64,000 nt of DNA. Origin: Eledone cirrhosa (lineage: Eukaryota > Mollusca > Cephalopoda > Octopoda > Eledonidae). The stretch lies in contig OZ024740.1 of NCBI GenBank assembly GCA_964016885.1, positions 197,763,082 through 197,827,081 on the forward strand, written 5' to 3'. Position numbers and translations under genes: made by a program. Shown here in pieces: positions 24,501 to 34,809 of the stretch. The stretch's first letter is position 1. Every line of letters starts with the position of its first letter. The notes under the pieces were generated by a model. That model was not told the DNA's origin, did no database searches, and saw nothing but the letters and a program-made list of their open reading frames with translations.

Positions 24501-24513
24501 CATGGTGGCTGTC

Positions 24514-24960
24514 AACTCGTTTTCGAGTACGGCCACTACTTTATATCCATGTAGGAGAACCCCTACCGATGGGCTGAACGAGTGTGACTTTTTAGTCCAG
24601 CCAGCGACTTGAAAACTCTGGTACAAACACTGCACTTGTGACCATTATTGACACGTAGTGCTGGGCCCATGTTACAATGTGACGACAAGTGCAGAGAGAT
24701 CTCCAGATATAAAGCAATGCCTGTGCTGTGAAGCTTTTATAGTGAGCAAAGGCACTGCACAAAGCCAGTCCCACTCTCTTAACCAAGATGATATTTACCA
24801 AAAAGAAAAACAAGTCAACATCATTGGATACCATCAGGGTTACAGGTGTTATATCAGAGTTTTCCTTCTCCTAGAATTCTGCCTTGACAAAGGCTAAGGG
24901 GTCATCTCGCCCGGTGATTTTGGATGGCCATTGACTCTTAAGAGCTCTTTTGCCCTTTGA
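24514..24960 (+). repeat. Unclassified dispersed repeat, copy 1
   Basis: Segments from about 24740 to 24920 (TCCCACTCTCTTAACC, CCTTCTCCTAGAATTC, GACAAAGGCTAAGGGG) match the minus strand of 32255-32540. The first part (24514-24600, TACCGATGGGCTGAACGAG) shares its opening with the sequence next to (TATG)n at 43990-44045. No coding frame is convincing. It may be the leader of an RLE-type LINE. Confidence 0.55.
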
Positions 24961-25020
24961 CAGGTTTTGTTTTTAGTTCTGCAGGATGTCCAAAGTCACC
25001 CTCCTCACCAAGAAACCTTG

Positions 25021-25370
25021 TATTCATATGTATACATATGTATACATATACATGCATACATACATGTGTATATACATATACATAATAATAATAATATTAC
25101 ACTATATAGATACATATAATACACTATATAGATACATACATATACACTTTATATATACATACATATACACATATCACTGTATATATACAAACATATATAT
25201 GTATAGATGTATATATACATATATATGTATAAATGTATATATACATATATATATGCATATATACATATATATGTATATATACATATATATGTATATATGC
25301 ATACATATAGATATATGTATGTATATATACATTTATACAAATATATGTATATATACTTATATATGTATGT
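25021..25370. repeat. (TATACA)-rich microsatellite block
   Basis: Irregular alternation of TATA, CATA and TATG units for about 350 bases. All reading frames here are Tyr/Ile low complexity. Confidence 0.93.
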
Positions 25371-25577
25371 AACATCATCATCATCATCATCACTGTTTTA
25401 CGTCCATTCTTCCATGCTAGCATGGGTTAGACGGGTTGTCCTGTTGTGGGCAGTGTCTGGTCGGCTGACCATGCCTTGCTCATACAGGAACTGATTTTGG
25501 CTTGATTTCTACAGCTGGATGCCCTTCCTAACACCAACCTCATTTAGAGTGAGTGCTGGGTGCTTTTTCCGTGGCGC
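25371..25577 (-). mobile_element. Cephalopod SINE with (GAT)n tail
   Basis: On the minus strand it runs from about 25577 to a GATGATGAT tail at 25390-25371. It contains AAGGGCATCCAGCTGTAGAAA and, near the tail, the palindrome CCATGCTAGCATGG (25412-25425) next to ACGTAAAACAGTGATG. I recognise this as a widespread cephalopod SINE family. Its head end is joined to a hammerhead element at the predicted cleavage position. Confidence 0.82.
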
Positions 25578-25650
25578 GGATATATATTTCAAGGGTACCA
25601 AGACAACATTGGTACACTTTCATCAGATAAAATACAAATTTTGTTTTATA
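25578..25650 (-). ncRNA. Hammerhead ribozyme core (HHR2), helix I lost
   Basis: Minus strand: CTGATGA (25626-25620), helix II AAGTGTACC/GGTACCCTT with a T-C mismatch at pair 4, GAAA (25590-25587), helix III AT-N4-AT, and predicted cleavage after C 25579. Immediately beyond the cleavage site the sequence is SINE-like (CGCGCCACGG) and cannot pair as helix I, so the element ends at its own predicted cleavage point. Upstream flank (CTATTTATAAAAC) matches HHR1, showing the same family. A block at 25728-25762 resembles the post-cleavage side of HHR1 in opposite orientation. Confidence 0.78.
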
Positions 25651-25863
25651 AATAGAGACATACCCATAAAAATCATACCTTATCGGTTTGAAATTCACTG
25701 TATAGTCTATGGACTATCCAGTGAATAATAAAATAAATATGGCTTTACAAATACAGTTTCAATCTACCCAATATCATTGAATATTTACTCCAGTAAACTA
25801 TTGAGTGCTCTAAATCAGTTATAAACATTTATATTTGTCGGACTTCCAACAAATTAAATACTA

Positions 25864-25864
<1 letters not shown>

Positions 25865-25931
<67 letters not shown>

Positions 25932-26155
25932 TACATATATATATATAGGTATATATATATATATATATATACGTATATATATATACATATATATACGCAT
26001 ATATATACCTATATATGTGTATATATGTATATATATATATATATATACGTATATATATATCCCTATATATGTATATATGTATATATATATATATATACAT
26101 ATAAATATATAAATATATATATATACATATACATATATACACATGTATATATATA
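25865..26155. repeat. (TA)n and TATACG-type microsatellite
   Basis: About 290 bases of TA with CA/CG interruptions. No gene. Confidence 0.95.
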
Positions 26156-26157
26156 TA

Positions 26158-26295
26158 TAACGGAGGTGTGGTAAGGAACCAGATGGACCATAACGCACCA
26201 GAGTACTCAATACTTAGGGTAGTAGAGTGGGTAATAGGAGAAAGTATGACTCCGATGGCAGAGCTCAAGCCGTCGGGGGTCATACCCTCTCCTAT
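26158..26295 (+). repeat. Dispersed repeat in (TA)n, copy 1
   Basis: Shares GTGTGGTAAG and AGGGTAGTAGAGTGGGTAA and the intervening layout with 51688-51847. Both copies are bounded by (TA)n on both sides. Family unknown; non-coding. Confidence 0.7.
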
Positions 26296-26627
26296 ATATA
26301 TATATATATATACATATATACATATACACACACATATATATATAAATATATATGTATATATATATATACAGGCATATATATATACATTTCGTTTCTGAAT
26401 TTGTTTAGCAAGATTTTTTTTATCTGAAAACGTGTGTTGAAACCGATATTGTTATACTTCGGGAGGGCCACGTTGCCAATAAGAAACACATGCACCAGTT
26501 GCTTTCACTCCAATCCATTACAAATAAAAAAATAAAAATTTTTTCAAAAAAATTTATAAATTTCCGGTTGGCTGGTTGCACAACTGAACGGTTGTACATA
26601 TATTGTCAAAGTTCTTTCAAGTCATAC

Positions 26628-26640
26628 ATACATACATACA

Positions 26641-26674
<34 letters not shown>

Positions 26675-26710
26675 CATACATACATACATACATACATACA
26701 TACATACATA
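26628..26710. repeat. (CATA)n microsatellite
   Basis: About 80 bases of tetranucleotide CATA with one TATA interruption. Confidence 0.97.
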
Positions 26711-26811
26711 AAAATAGTGACCGTTGTTGTCAGTCTGATATTTGGACATTAAATTATTGCTGATATGAAGGCAACATTACATCATTAACTAGATATAGTG
26801 GTGTTCTGTGT

Positions 26812-27045
26812 GTTGGGCCTCCGTCATTACTGACGATGAGTGTTCCTGTTGCTTGATAAATGGAATAGTCTGCTTGTGGCTTAACATTCCACAGACACGT
26901 GTATTCTTAACTGAAATGTGGTAAAGTTGGTCCTTTGAACTAAAGGTAAAACTCCCTTTTGCCAGCCTAAACTGGAGCAACGTGAAACAAAATACCTTGC
27001 TCAAGGACTCAACGCGCAGCCAGTAATGAACCTCATGACCTTAGA
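26812..27045 (-). mobile_element. SINE (mollusc/cephalopod type), diverged
   Basis: Minus strand: CCTTGAGCAAGGTATTTTG, TTTCACGTTGCTCCAGTTTA and, at the far end, CATCGTCAGTAATGACGGAG. The first two strings are hallmarks of a SINE family I know from molluscs. The tRNA-like head near 27045 is degraded. Confidence 0.7.
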
Positions 27046-27049
27046 AGTA

Positions 27050-27335
27050 TGACAAGTCTTAGTGAGGAAGTAGATAGTGATAGGAATAGTAAGAGTATCG
27101 CAGTTGTGGCTTGAGTAGACATAGTGAGGTAGTACTGGTTTGACTAGACATCGTGAGGTAGCAGTAGTAGGATTAGTCATACTCAGCTATTAGTGGTATG
27201 GTGATAGTTCTATGACAAGTCATATTGAGGGAGCAGTGATATGGCTAGTTATATTATGATAGTAGTGTTATGACTAGGCATAGTGCGGAAGTAGTATGAT
27301 TAGTCATGGTTTGGTTGTAGTGCTATGCCTAGACA
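27050..27335. repeat. Degenerate minisatellite, about 42-45 bp unit
   Basis: Repeated variants of ACTAGACATAGTGAGGTAGTAG follow one another six or seven times with substitutions and small indels. Non-coding. Confidence 0.75.
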
Positions 27336-27639
27336 TAATGTAGTATTGTGGTATATTTAATATGTTGCTTCAGTATCACTATCCAGCTTTCGTATGATGT
27401 TAATATGGATTCCAGGCACTGTTCATCCTTCTTGCGTGGGAAATATAGCCTAATAAAGTCGTTATTTATGGGCCCCTCTTATCTAGATTTCTCATCCTGT
27501 CCAAGATACCACAGTTGTCAACTGTCTGTATCGATTGTAATACCAAGCTGTCCATTAAAACATTTTCAGAAGTGGGCAGAGCATCTTTACGTTTTATCAC
27601 CAAAAATGCACATTTAAACTCGCCGAATTTTATTTTAAT

Positions 27640-27868
27640 GTGTATAAAACTGTGTCATGAGATCCAATTGCTTTTTGATGTGGTTGATATTTGACTCATA
27701 CAACTTCAGTTCGTCGACAAAGAAAATATAGGAGATACTTCTGGATCCATTTCTATTATATTTTGTGAGCAGGTATGAGAGTAGATATAACGAGATGATG
27801 AAGAGCAGCACTGACAATATAATATCCTTCTGTTTGTATCTTGTTTGTGTGGCTTTAGCTCTTAACAA
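27640..27868 (-). pseudogene. RLE-type LINE RT fragment with altered catalytic site
   Basis: A 76-codon open stretch on the minus strand resembles the RT palm of R4-b (44413-48190): hydrophobic LSVLLFIISLYLLSYLL is followed by FFVDELKLY where R4-b has FFVDDLKLY, then KQLDLMTQF. The second catalytic Asp is Glu. Sequence on either side is not recognisably LINE, so this is an isolated relic. Confidence 0.72.
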
Positions 27869-28006
27869 CAGATCAGCAATAGGTTAAACGAAACATATAA
27901 CAAAAGATGTATATAGTTTCCAAGATTGTTTTCATAATTGTGGGCTGTGTGGCCTTCAGGTAATTGACTACTATTTCAAATAAACATTATGGATTTGTTG
28001 AAATAT

Positions 28007-28080
28007 GCATGCATGTATGTATGTATGTATGTATGTATGTATGTATGTATGTATGTATGTATGTATGTATGTATGTATGT
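28007..28080. repeat. (TATG)n microsatellite at the 3' end of R4-b copy ii
   Basis: About 18 tetranucleotide units. The minus-strand LINE at 28081-29488 ends directly against it. Confidence 0.95.
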
Positions 28081-29488
28081 TCTTCTGGTTTTATAATTTC
28101 ACAAAGTTTTACCAATAGAGAGAGAGTCGGTTTCTAACATAGACACAAGACTCTCTCATGGGAATTTACACAACATCAACTAGGTAGATATGTATGTATG
28201 TCTGCATGCATGTGTAGATATGGATGTTAATGTATGTGTGGATGTGTATGTTTTGAGTTGTATGTCTGCATGTGTATATGCTTTGTATCTGTACTTGTGT
28301 ATATGCAGTTATTAGATGCAAAAGTTTTGGAATGTTTTACATATTTTTACTGTTCCATTGTACTTGTAATTTCCTAACTAGCTGTGTTCTTTCTGTTCCT
28401 GTGAAGCCTAGCTTCTCAAGATTTGTATTGAGGCAGTTACTAACATATCCCAGTGCCCCAATAATCACAGGCATAAATCTGAAGGTGTAATCAGGGTGGA
28501 GTATCTGCAGATTTCTCATCAGTTCTGCATAAATATTCTCCTTTTCACTAATCTTTGATATTATATTGGCATCTGCTGGGCAGCTAATTTCCACTACTGT
28601 GCATGTTTTCTTCTCCCTGTCCCATATCATAATATCTGGTCTGTTATGCCTGCATTTTATTGGGGTTTTTACTGGAACATTCCACCAGTACTCTTTCATA
28701 TTATGTACATGGATGTCTTCCACATTGTTGTAGCTTTTAATGTGTTTATTATCGGGGCTATCTTTTTTACGAACTGCATTGTACAGTGTTTTGGCCACTA
28801 CATCATGCCTCATAGGTAGATAGTACCGCGATGACATCTTTGGGCAGCTGCTGATGACATGGGTGATATCCTCAATGTTAGTTCTGCAGGGTCTGCACTT
28901 GTTATCACATCTAGGTGTTTTGCCTGCATCCCTATCTCTTTTGTGAATCAGGTATTTCGTGCTAATCTCCTGTTCTTGGATTGCAAAAGCGTATCCTTCA
29001 AAGTGGGAGCCAATATAGCGATTGTTGGTCCAAGATAGACTACTTTCCTTATCTATATTACTCTCACTCTGGAGCTTCCTGGCAACATATCCAAGCATGA
29101 TTTTTTGCTGACAGGCATGCAGTTTTTCATCCATGGATTCACTGCGATACTGCTGAGCGACATCCCTGGGTGTGAGTTTTTGATTATCACACAGGGAATA
29201 TCTCTCAAGGAGTTCCTTCCCAACTCTCATGATCTTATCTCTTTCATGCAGATAGACTTGCTCGAGAAGCGGGCTCCTACGCTTCGAGGTTCGTAGATGT
29301 TGTCGGAGAGATATGATGCGACATTCAAATGTTGTCTGGACTGATGTTAGGCCTCTGCCTCCCTGCTTACGTTTCAAGTAAAGGCGGTCTATGTCACCGT
29401 TGATGTGGAAGTTTCCGGTGTTGTTCAGTATTTTTCGAGTTCCAACATCAACTGCTCGGATTTCGTCTATCGTCCAATTGAGTATATA
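28081..29488 (-). mobile_element. R4-b LINE, 5'-truncated copy ii
   Basis: Minus-strand RLE-type LINE: coding end (29485-28337) plus a 3' UTR of about 255 bases that is nearly the same as at 44413-44650, ending at (TATG)n. The 5' break is near 29488 in the post-RT region, typical of incomplete reverse transcription. Confidence 0.9.
28337..29485 (-). CDS. R4-b C-terminal polyprotein: zinc knuckle and RLE domain
   Basis: Open for about 382 codons with no stop. No authentic start codon is present because the 5' end is truncated. It begins in the post-RT region (LNWTIDEIRAVDVGTRKIL), continues through LYLKRKQGGRGLTSVQ, a CDNKCRPCRTNIEDITHVISSC knuckle and the restriction-like nuclease (HNRPDIMIWDR ... 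VVEISCPAD), and ends after MPVIIGALGYVSNCL. In RLE-type LINEs this nuclease nicks the target DNA to prime reverse transcription. Its intactness makes this the youngest RLE-type piece here, but there is no RT. Confidence 0.9.
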   Translation of the reverse strand: MLNWTIDEIRAVDVGTRKILNNTGNFHINGDIDRLYLKRKQGGRGLTSVQTTFECRIISLRQHLRTSKRRSPLLEQVYLHERDKIMRVGKELLERYSLCDNQKLTPRDVAQQYRSESMDEKLHACQQKIMLGYVARKLQSESNIDKESSLSWTNNRYIGSHFEGYAFAIQEQEISTKYLIHKRDRDAGKTPRCDNKCRPCRTNIEDITHVISSCPKMSSRYYLPMRHDVVAKTLYNAVRKKDSPDNKHIKSYNNVEDIHVHNMKEYWWNVPVKTPIKCRHNRPDIMIWDREKKTCTVVEISCPADANIISKISEKENIYAELMRNLQILHPDYTFRFMPVIIGALGYVSNCLNTNLEKLGFTGTERTQLVRKLQVQWNSKNM

Positions 29489-30624
29489 GATATATACTCA
29501 TAAGGTGTTAATAGTGAAAATTTAATGTGTAAGAAGATAGATATGGTATATTAGCCAAAAGATTATGAGAGCTAGAATAAAAAGTTGTCAAAAACCAATG
29601 ATAATAATGATGATAATAATGGTGGTAAATAAAATGAACCTAAACAAAATATATCAGCTAATGGATACAATATTTATTTATTTATTAATACTACTGTGCA
29701 TAATATTTTCTGTCTGGCCCTTATTCACTCATTCACATATGTGTCTGTTTACCAACCTTGTAATTATAAGTAATTATATATTATATTATGTTCATTATTT
29801 TATATTGAAGTTGTTATTCAACTATTTGTAAACGTAATATTGATCTTTGTAACTTAATGATGATTTTATATACCATTATGATATGTTATATTTTATATAT
29901 TCCGTAAGATGTTTATATTTTTGTACCATCATAATTTTCATTTTGGTATTGTACAATATATATATTTTTTCTCACCTGCTCAATAACTCTATATGAATTG
30001 ATTTGTTAACTTACATTCCATTATATATTATTATATTATTATTATAGTGTTATTGTAACATCTATATTGTTTGTGTAAATTAACCGGAGATTATCTATTA
30101 TATTATATTATATATTATATAATTATATAGTTTATTATATATTATATGTTTTACTTTTAATCATTTCATTACTTCATGTTATACTGTATATTATATATAC
30201 GTATTATTTTGTATTTTTATTTTTATTCCTATTATGCTTATTTATATTTAAACTCTTAATAAGGTTTAATTTGTGCTGTTAATGATGGAAATGTGTATTG
30301 ATGTATATGTATATGTGCGTATGTGTGTGTATATATATACATATGTATATTGTGCCTTTTAATTTTAATTTTAATTTTAATATTGTTACAAGTATATTAT
30401 ATTATATTATATTGTATTACGTATAGTACTATAATTCCCGCTCTATATAACCACCTTTGTTTAGCTCTAGTTTTTTTGCTTTGGACTATATTTGTAATAT
30501 GGTTCAAAATGTTATCCACCTCCTTAGTGATTTTTATTGTATATTTTTACCCATAATCTTCCAATACTTTAGTGTATGTACACTCCATATTCTTCGGAGT
30601 TTTCGGCTTATATTGGCCGATAGT
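29489..30624. other. AT-rich DNA without recognisable gene
   Basis: Very AT-rich with TTA/ATATT-type simple sequence near 30040-30140 and 30390-30420. No supported coding region. It leads into the hammerhead at 30625. Confidence 0.6.
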
Positions 30625-30700
30625 GCTTCTTGAAGTTTTAGTTGCTCTGATGAGTCCTTAATAGGACGAAACATTGTTGGCTAATAAAGACTTTTGATGT
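30625..30700 (+). ncRNA. Hammerhead ribozyme, type I (HHR4)
   Basis: Plus strand: CTGATGA (30647-30653), helix II GTCC/GGAC with loop TTAATA, GAAA (30668-30671), helix III A-C/G-T with loop ATT, and predicted cleavage after T 30678 (GTT). Helix I pairs GCT before the core with GGC after the site, then continues after mismatches as TTTA/TAAA. The core is the textbook metazoan hammerhead. Helix III differs from the AT-closed family (HHR1, 2, 3, 6), so it is another subfamily, similar in helix III to the decayed motifs in PLE-3. Confidence 0.88.
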
Positions 30701-31169
30701 ATTGAAGACTTCTTTGTTTTATTTTCATAATTCTTCGGCTCTGTTTAATTACATTGAGCTATACCTTTTACTGTCATTTCTATAATACTAAGAGGGTGTT
30801 TAAATCCAACACGCTCCAGTATTTTAATCCTTATATATATATATATATATGTAATATTCTTATAATGTATCTAATACCCTATTTTTCTGTGTACCTGCCA
30901 AACAGAAAACCACATCATGTCTGTCTGTAGTTACAGATACACAAATACACTTGCCCTAACACATATATTTACGCACACTTTTTCACTATACGTACACATT
31001 TGTACATACACACATATGTACATCTGTGAGCGTATATACATACATATACACACACCTAACTATATTTCTTGAAAGATTTTTATATATTTCATATGGCTAT
31101 TGTAATTCATTTGTCTATATTTATATAATTTTTTTGTGTGTTTTTTGATGAGACTTTCCAAGTATTTAG
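30701..31169. other. AT-rich DNA with CA/TA simple sequence
   Basis: No gene or known element recognised between the two hammerheads. Short (TA)n lies near 30835. Confidence 0.55.
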
Positions 31170-31262
31170 CGATGTTTTATATTGCCTCGTCTGACGAACG
31201 AATGAAGACGTTTCTTTCGTATTCGCCTCATTCGGGAAACCTCTGGTAATGAGGTAATTATA
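31170..31262 (+). ncRNA. Hammerhead ribozyme candidate with long helix II (HHR5)
   Basis: Plus strand: CTGACGA (31191-31197, variable base C allowed at position 7), helix II CGAATGA/TCATTCG after an A-G step, with a 22-nt loop, GAAA (31236-31239), helix III ACC/GGT with loop TCT, predicted cleavage after A 31248. Helix I is ten continuous pairs between 31181-31190 and 31249-31258, including two G-T wobbles. The A-G step at the base of helix II is non-canonical, so activity is uncertain, but all other elements fit. Confidence 0.72.
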
Positions 31263-31676
31263 TTGTATTGATTTTTATACATTAAATTTTGCTCTGGTAC
31301 TTACATAGAGCACTCTTCACTTCTATGACCTTTTCTGTTTTCAACGGAAATTTCAATACATATATATATATATGTATGTATATGTGTGTATATACATCAC
31401 TCAGTCAAACGACCAGATTTCAACCCCAACATCTACAACAACAACACCGGCACTAATGTTTACAGCAACAACAGCTTCAGAATGAATTGAAATAAACATT
31501 TACAACAACAACAACAGCGGCATCAAACGATAAAAAAACAAACAAAATAACTCAAAATAACAAAACACACACACACACGCACATAACACAACAACATCAA
31601 CTGCCACCACCATCACCACCACCGCCGCCGCCATCACCATCACCAGCAACTGGGCCTTAAGAAAACAACTTTAATA
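31263..31676. other. Simple-sequence-rich DNA, no gene
   Basis: Contains irregular CAACAA and CACCAC trinucleotide stretches (31410-31650). Nothing else recognised. Confidence 0.6.
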
Positions 31677-31836
31677 ATAATAATAATTTTTCTGCTTTTG
31701 GCACGGATCCAGCGACTTGTCCAGCGCATTACTGGTACTCTCTTTTGTTGACTCCGTGGGGATGAAAGGCAACGTTTACCTCGGCGGGATTTAAGCTCAG
31801 TGCGTGGAGGGCCATAGCTCTATGCTGTAAAGCAAT
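31677..31836 (-). mobile_element. tRNA-derived SINE, 5'-truncated
   Basis: Minus strand: tRNA-like part with TTAAATCCCGCCGAGG (B box, degraded), body TTGCCTTTCATCC and GAGTACCAGTAATGCGCTGG, ending in (ATT)n at 31690-31677. Same family as 9905-10098. Confidence 0.8.
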
Positions 31837-31845
31837 TATAATAAT

Positions 31846-31922
31846 TGTTTCTACGTTAGGCTCAAGGCCAGCAATTACCCAGTGCATTACTGGTACTTTA
31901 TTTTATCGACCCCGTAAGGATG
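31846..31922 (-). mobile_element. Truncated SINE with 17-bp target-site duplication
   Basis: A 77-bp tail-side fragment of the same SINE family, flanked by the identical 17-mer AAAGCAATTATAATAAT at 31829-31845 and 31923-31939. It inserted beside the older SINE at 31677-31836. Confidence 0.88.
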
Positions 31923-32021
31923 AAAGCAATTATAATAATACTGGACTGTAATACGAACGGCTTCAACTATACAAACTCTTGAAAGTCAACAGTTGACATA
32001 ATCTTGTATCAGTAATGACGG

Positions 32022-32022
<1 letters not shown>

Positions 32023-32097
<75 letters not shown>
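32023..32097. repeat. (TA)n microsatellite
   Basis: About 75 bases of TA followed by TG/CG-rich simple sequence to about 32250. Confidence 0.97.
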
Positions 32098-32103
<6 letters not shown>

Positions 32104-32254
32104 ATGTAAGTGAGTAGCGTGTGTGTATTTGTATGTATGAGTGTTGCTGTGTGCGCGCATATGTATGCGTGTGTGTGCGCGCGTATGTATGCGCGTGTGT
32201 GTATGTCGTACGTATAAGTGTCAATAAGTGAGTTTTTTTTTCTTTTTGCGCGCA

Positions 32255-32540
32255 GGGACATAGAAATAATCGGGCTGGATGCCCGATCGTGCAGTTAAAC
32301 CACTGGGAGTGAAGAACCCCTAGCCCTTGTCAGAGCATTCTTCTAGGAGAAGGCATCTCAGGAAACTGGGTTAACTCCGACATAAAACCTGCGGCTCAGT
32401 AGTTACCGACGATGTTGATCTTTTCTTCTTTTCGGGTTATAGCTACTGTCGCTCAGAGAGTGGGATTGGCTCAGTGCACAGTCTTTCCTCACTTTAAAAA
32501 TATTCGTCACGCACAGGCATTGCACGAGTGCATTAATAAT
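32255..32540 (-). repeat. Unclassified dispersed repeat, copy 2
   Basis: Minus-strand counterpart of 24740-24960 (TCCCACTCTCTGAGCG, CCTTCTCCTAGAAGAATG, GACAAGGGCTAGGGG). Better preserved here, with several short inverted segments (ATCGGGCATCCAGCCCGAT forms a hairpin near 32270-32290). No coding frame. Confidence 0.6.
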
Positions 32541-32787
32541 TATTAATAGTGTATTATTATTATTACTATTATTATTATTGGCGGCCTACGTAGTAAATCG
32601 TATCATCGTGAGCTCCGCAAAGGTTTGTTATTTCCGTTTGTTAAAAATTGCCATTTATGGAAATTTTTTATTGTTAACTATATATAAGCGCACATACATT
32701 GTTTTCCGAAAAGGACACCCAAAAAGATTGGGGCCTTGTGTCCAAAATTTAAACTTTTATGATTATCAAAAAATTTCTTTGAAAAAA

Positions 32788-34775
32788 ATGGCTAATTCAC
32801 CTCTGCACCAAGCAGCTGAGAGCCTTCCTCACAAACTAACACCTCACACCGACACCACCATTGTAAATGTTACTACGTTTGCCAACACTAAAAAAAATAT
32901 AAGCAGTAGCAATATTTTAAATTTGTCTCAGGCAGACATTCATTTCCCGCCATTACCAATGACTGCAGGTGTTAAAGCCGCCACCACCACCACCGCGACA
33001 ACCACCACCCACACCACCACCGCGACAACAGAAACAAAAGGAAAAAATAAATCAACTTGTGATGTCGAAATGTTTTCAACCAAAATGGACTCTTCCACAC
33101 CGAACACCACTGACGTCACCACCACCACAACTGAAACTAAAATTAATAATAACAAAAATAACGATAACAACAACAGCAACAATGACATTAAAAAAACCAA
33201 CCTGAGTTTTTCCAGAGTAGCAAAACAGTGTGAAGCATTTACGGTAACTCAGGAGGAATTAGAAAATGCCAAAAAAATGGTAAAGAAAGATGGGTACAGG
33301 GTCAGCCTCACCCCCCACCTAATAAAATGGAGCATCGGCGCCTATGCACCGTGTCGTATCGAACAATTAATGTAGAATTGCGCCGAGTGGAACGGGCATC
33401 CGAGTCCCAAATCCAAAAAGCTTTGGGACATGTGTGGGTAAGAAAAACCCACATCAGACGTGGGCAGAAGTATGGAATCGTGGACGTGTTCTTTGAAACA
33501 CCAGAGGAGGCTAGAGAATACTCCATGGCCCCATTAAGAAGTGACGACTTCGCACTCGTCCCAAGCTATTGTGGCAAGAGACTCGTAAAGATCAGGGTGA
33601 CCCACGTTCCACCGGCCATCGAAATTCCCTGGCTAATAGCGGTCGTCCTCGACGGCATCGAAGCCAACACCAAGATAATAGCAAAAGCAAAAGAAAAGCA
33701 GGAGAACTGGTCCGGATCTGGGATGGAGCTCCTGATCCAAGCGGAACAAAAAAGCATTGAGGAGATCCCAGAGGTAATAGACCTCACTGACGGCACCCAC
33801 CTCACCGTAATTGTCGAGGGCAGAAGGCCTAGGTGTGTCGTTTGTGGTGAAGGAACCCACCTAAGGGCTTTTTGCCCTCAGGCTAAAAGGTTGAGGCCAC
33901 CTCTCCTACCCACACCAGTGACTCAACCATCAACACCACCAGTAGCAGAGAGGGCAGCAACAACTGTAGCAGCAACAACAGAAGCAACTATAACAGCAAC
34001 AACCCCAGCAACAGTAGCAAAACCAACACCACCACCACCAGCAAAACCAACACCACCACCACCCAACGCTTCAGAACTAGCACCAGCGCCTACACCATCC
34101 ACCACACCACAACCAAAACTAACGCCTGTGGAGGATTTTCCACCCCCCGGCCTATCACAACTGGAGACAGATTGTGACAACGAGGAGTGGGAAACGGTAT
34201 CAAGAAAAAAGAAAAAAAGAAACCAAAAAAGAAAAAATTCTCTTCCTTACCCCTCCAAAAACAAAATACAGAGGGAAACAAATAAATTAACAAACAAAAA
34301 AGTTAGGACAGATATGCCACCATCCACACCAGCATCACCAACCCCATCACCCCAAACACCAACACCATCACCATCATTAACCCCAACACCACCATCACCT
34401 ACGCCACAAAAGTCACCAAAATGCGAAACAGAAACAAACCCACAACAAACGCAAACAAAACAAAACAACCAAAACGATACACACTACACAGCATTAAATT
34501 TGAACAACAACCAATTATTACACTACATCCAACACAACACCAGCATCACAGAAAAAGACTACACAACAACCCCAAAATTCACACCACCTCCACACATACA
34601 AATCACTCGCATCACACAGAAAACGTACATGACACTAAAACAAAAATTCCCCAAAGACATCGGAGACTTCCGACAAGCACTCTCTAGGAGGATTTATAAG
34701 GACATCCTTCCTGAGGAGGCCACAAGCAGTGAAAAGGATGGAAAAACCGTCCTTCCTCTACGACAAGTAAGGTAA
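32788..34775 (+). pseudogene. Tx1-like ORF1 (nucleic-acid-binding protein)
   Basis: ORF1 with an Asn/Thr-rich N-terminus, a conserved middle domain (RRVERASESQIQKAL ... SYCGKRLVKIRVTHVP), a CCHC-like zinc knuckle RCVVCGEGTHLRAFCPQ near 33830, and a long Pro/Thr/Ala-rich C-terminal tail. One frameshift between 33310 and 33365, near a run of C, splits it: the first part ends at 33375 and the rest reads open to 34775. Such proteins package LINE RNA. The start at 32788 is placed by analogy with copies A and C. Apart from the frameshift this is the most complete ORF1 in the window. Confidence 0.85.
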
Positions 34776-34809
34776 GTGATCTTTCCCATCTTTTCCACTC
34801 CATTTCAAC

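Noticed and set aside
26820..26860. CTGACGATGAG near a SINE end
   Set aside because: No GAAA at a suitable distance; it is SINE sequence.
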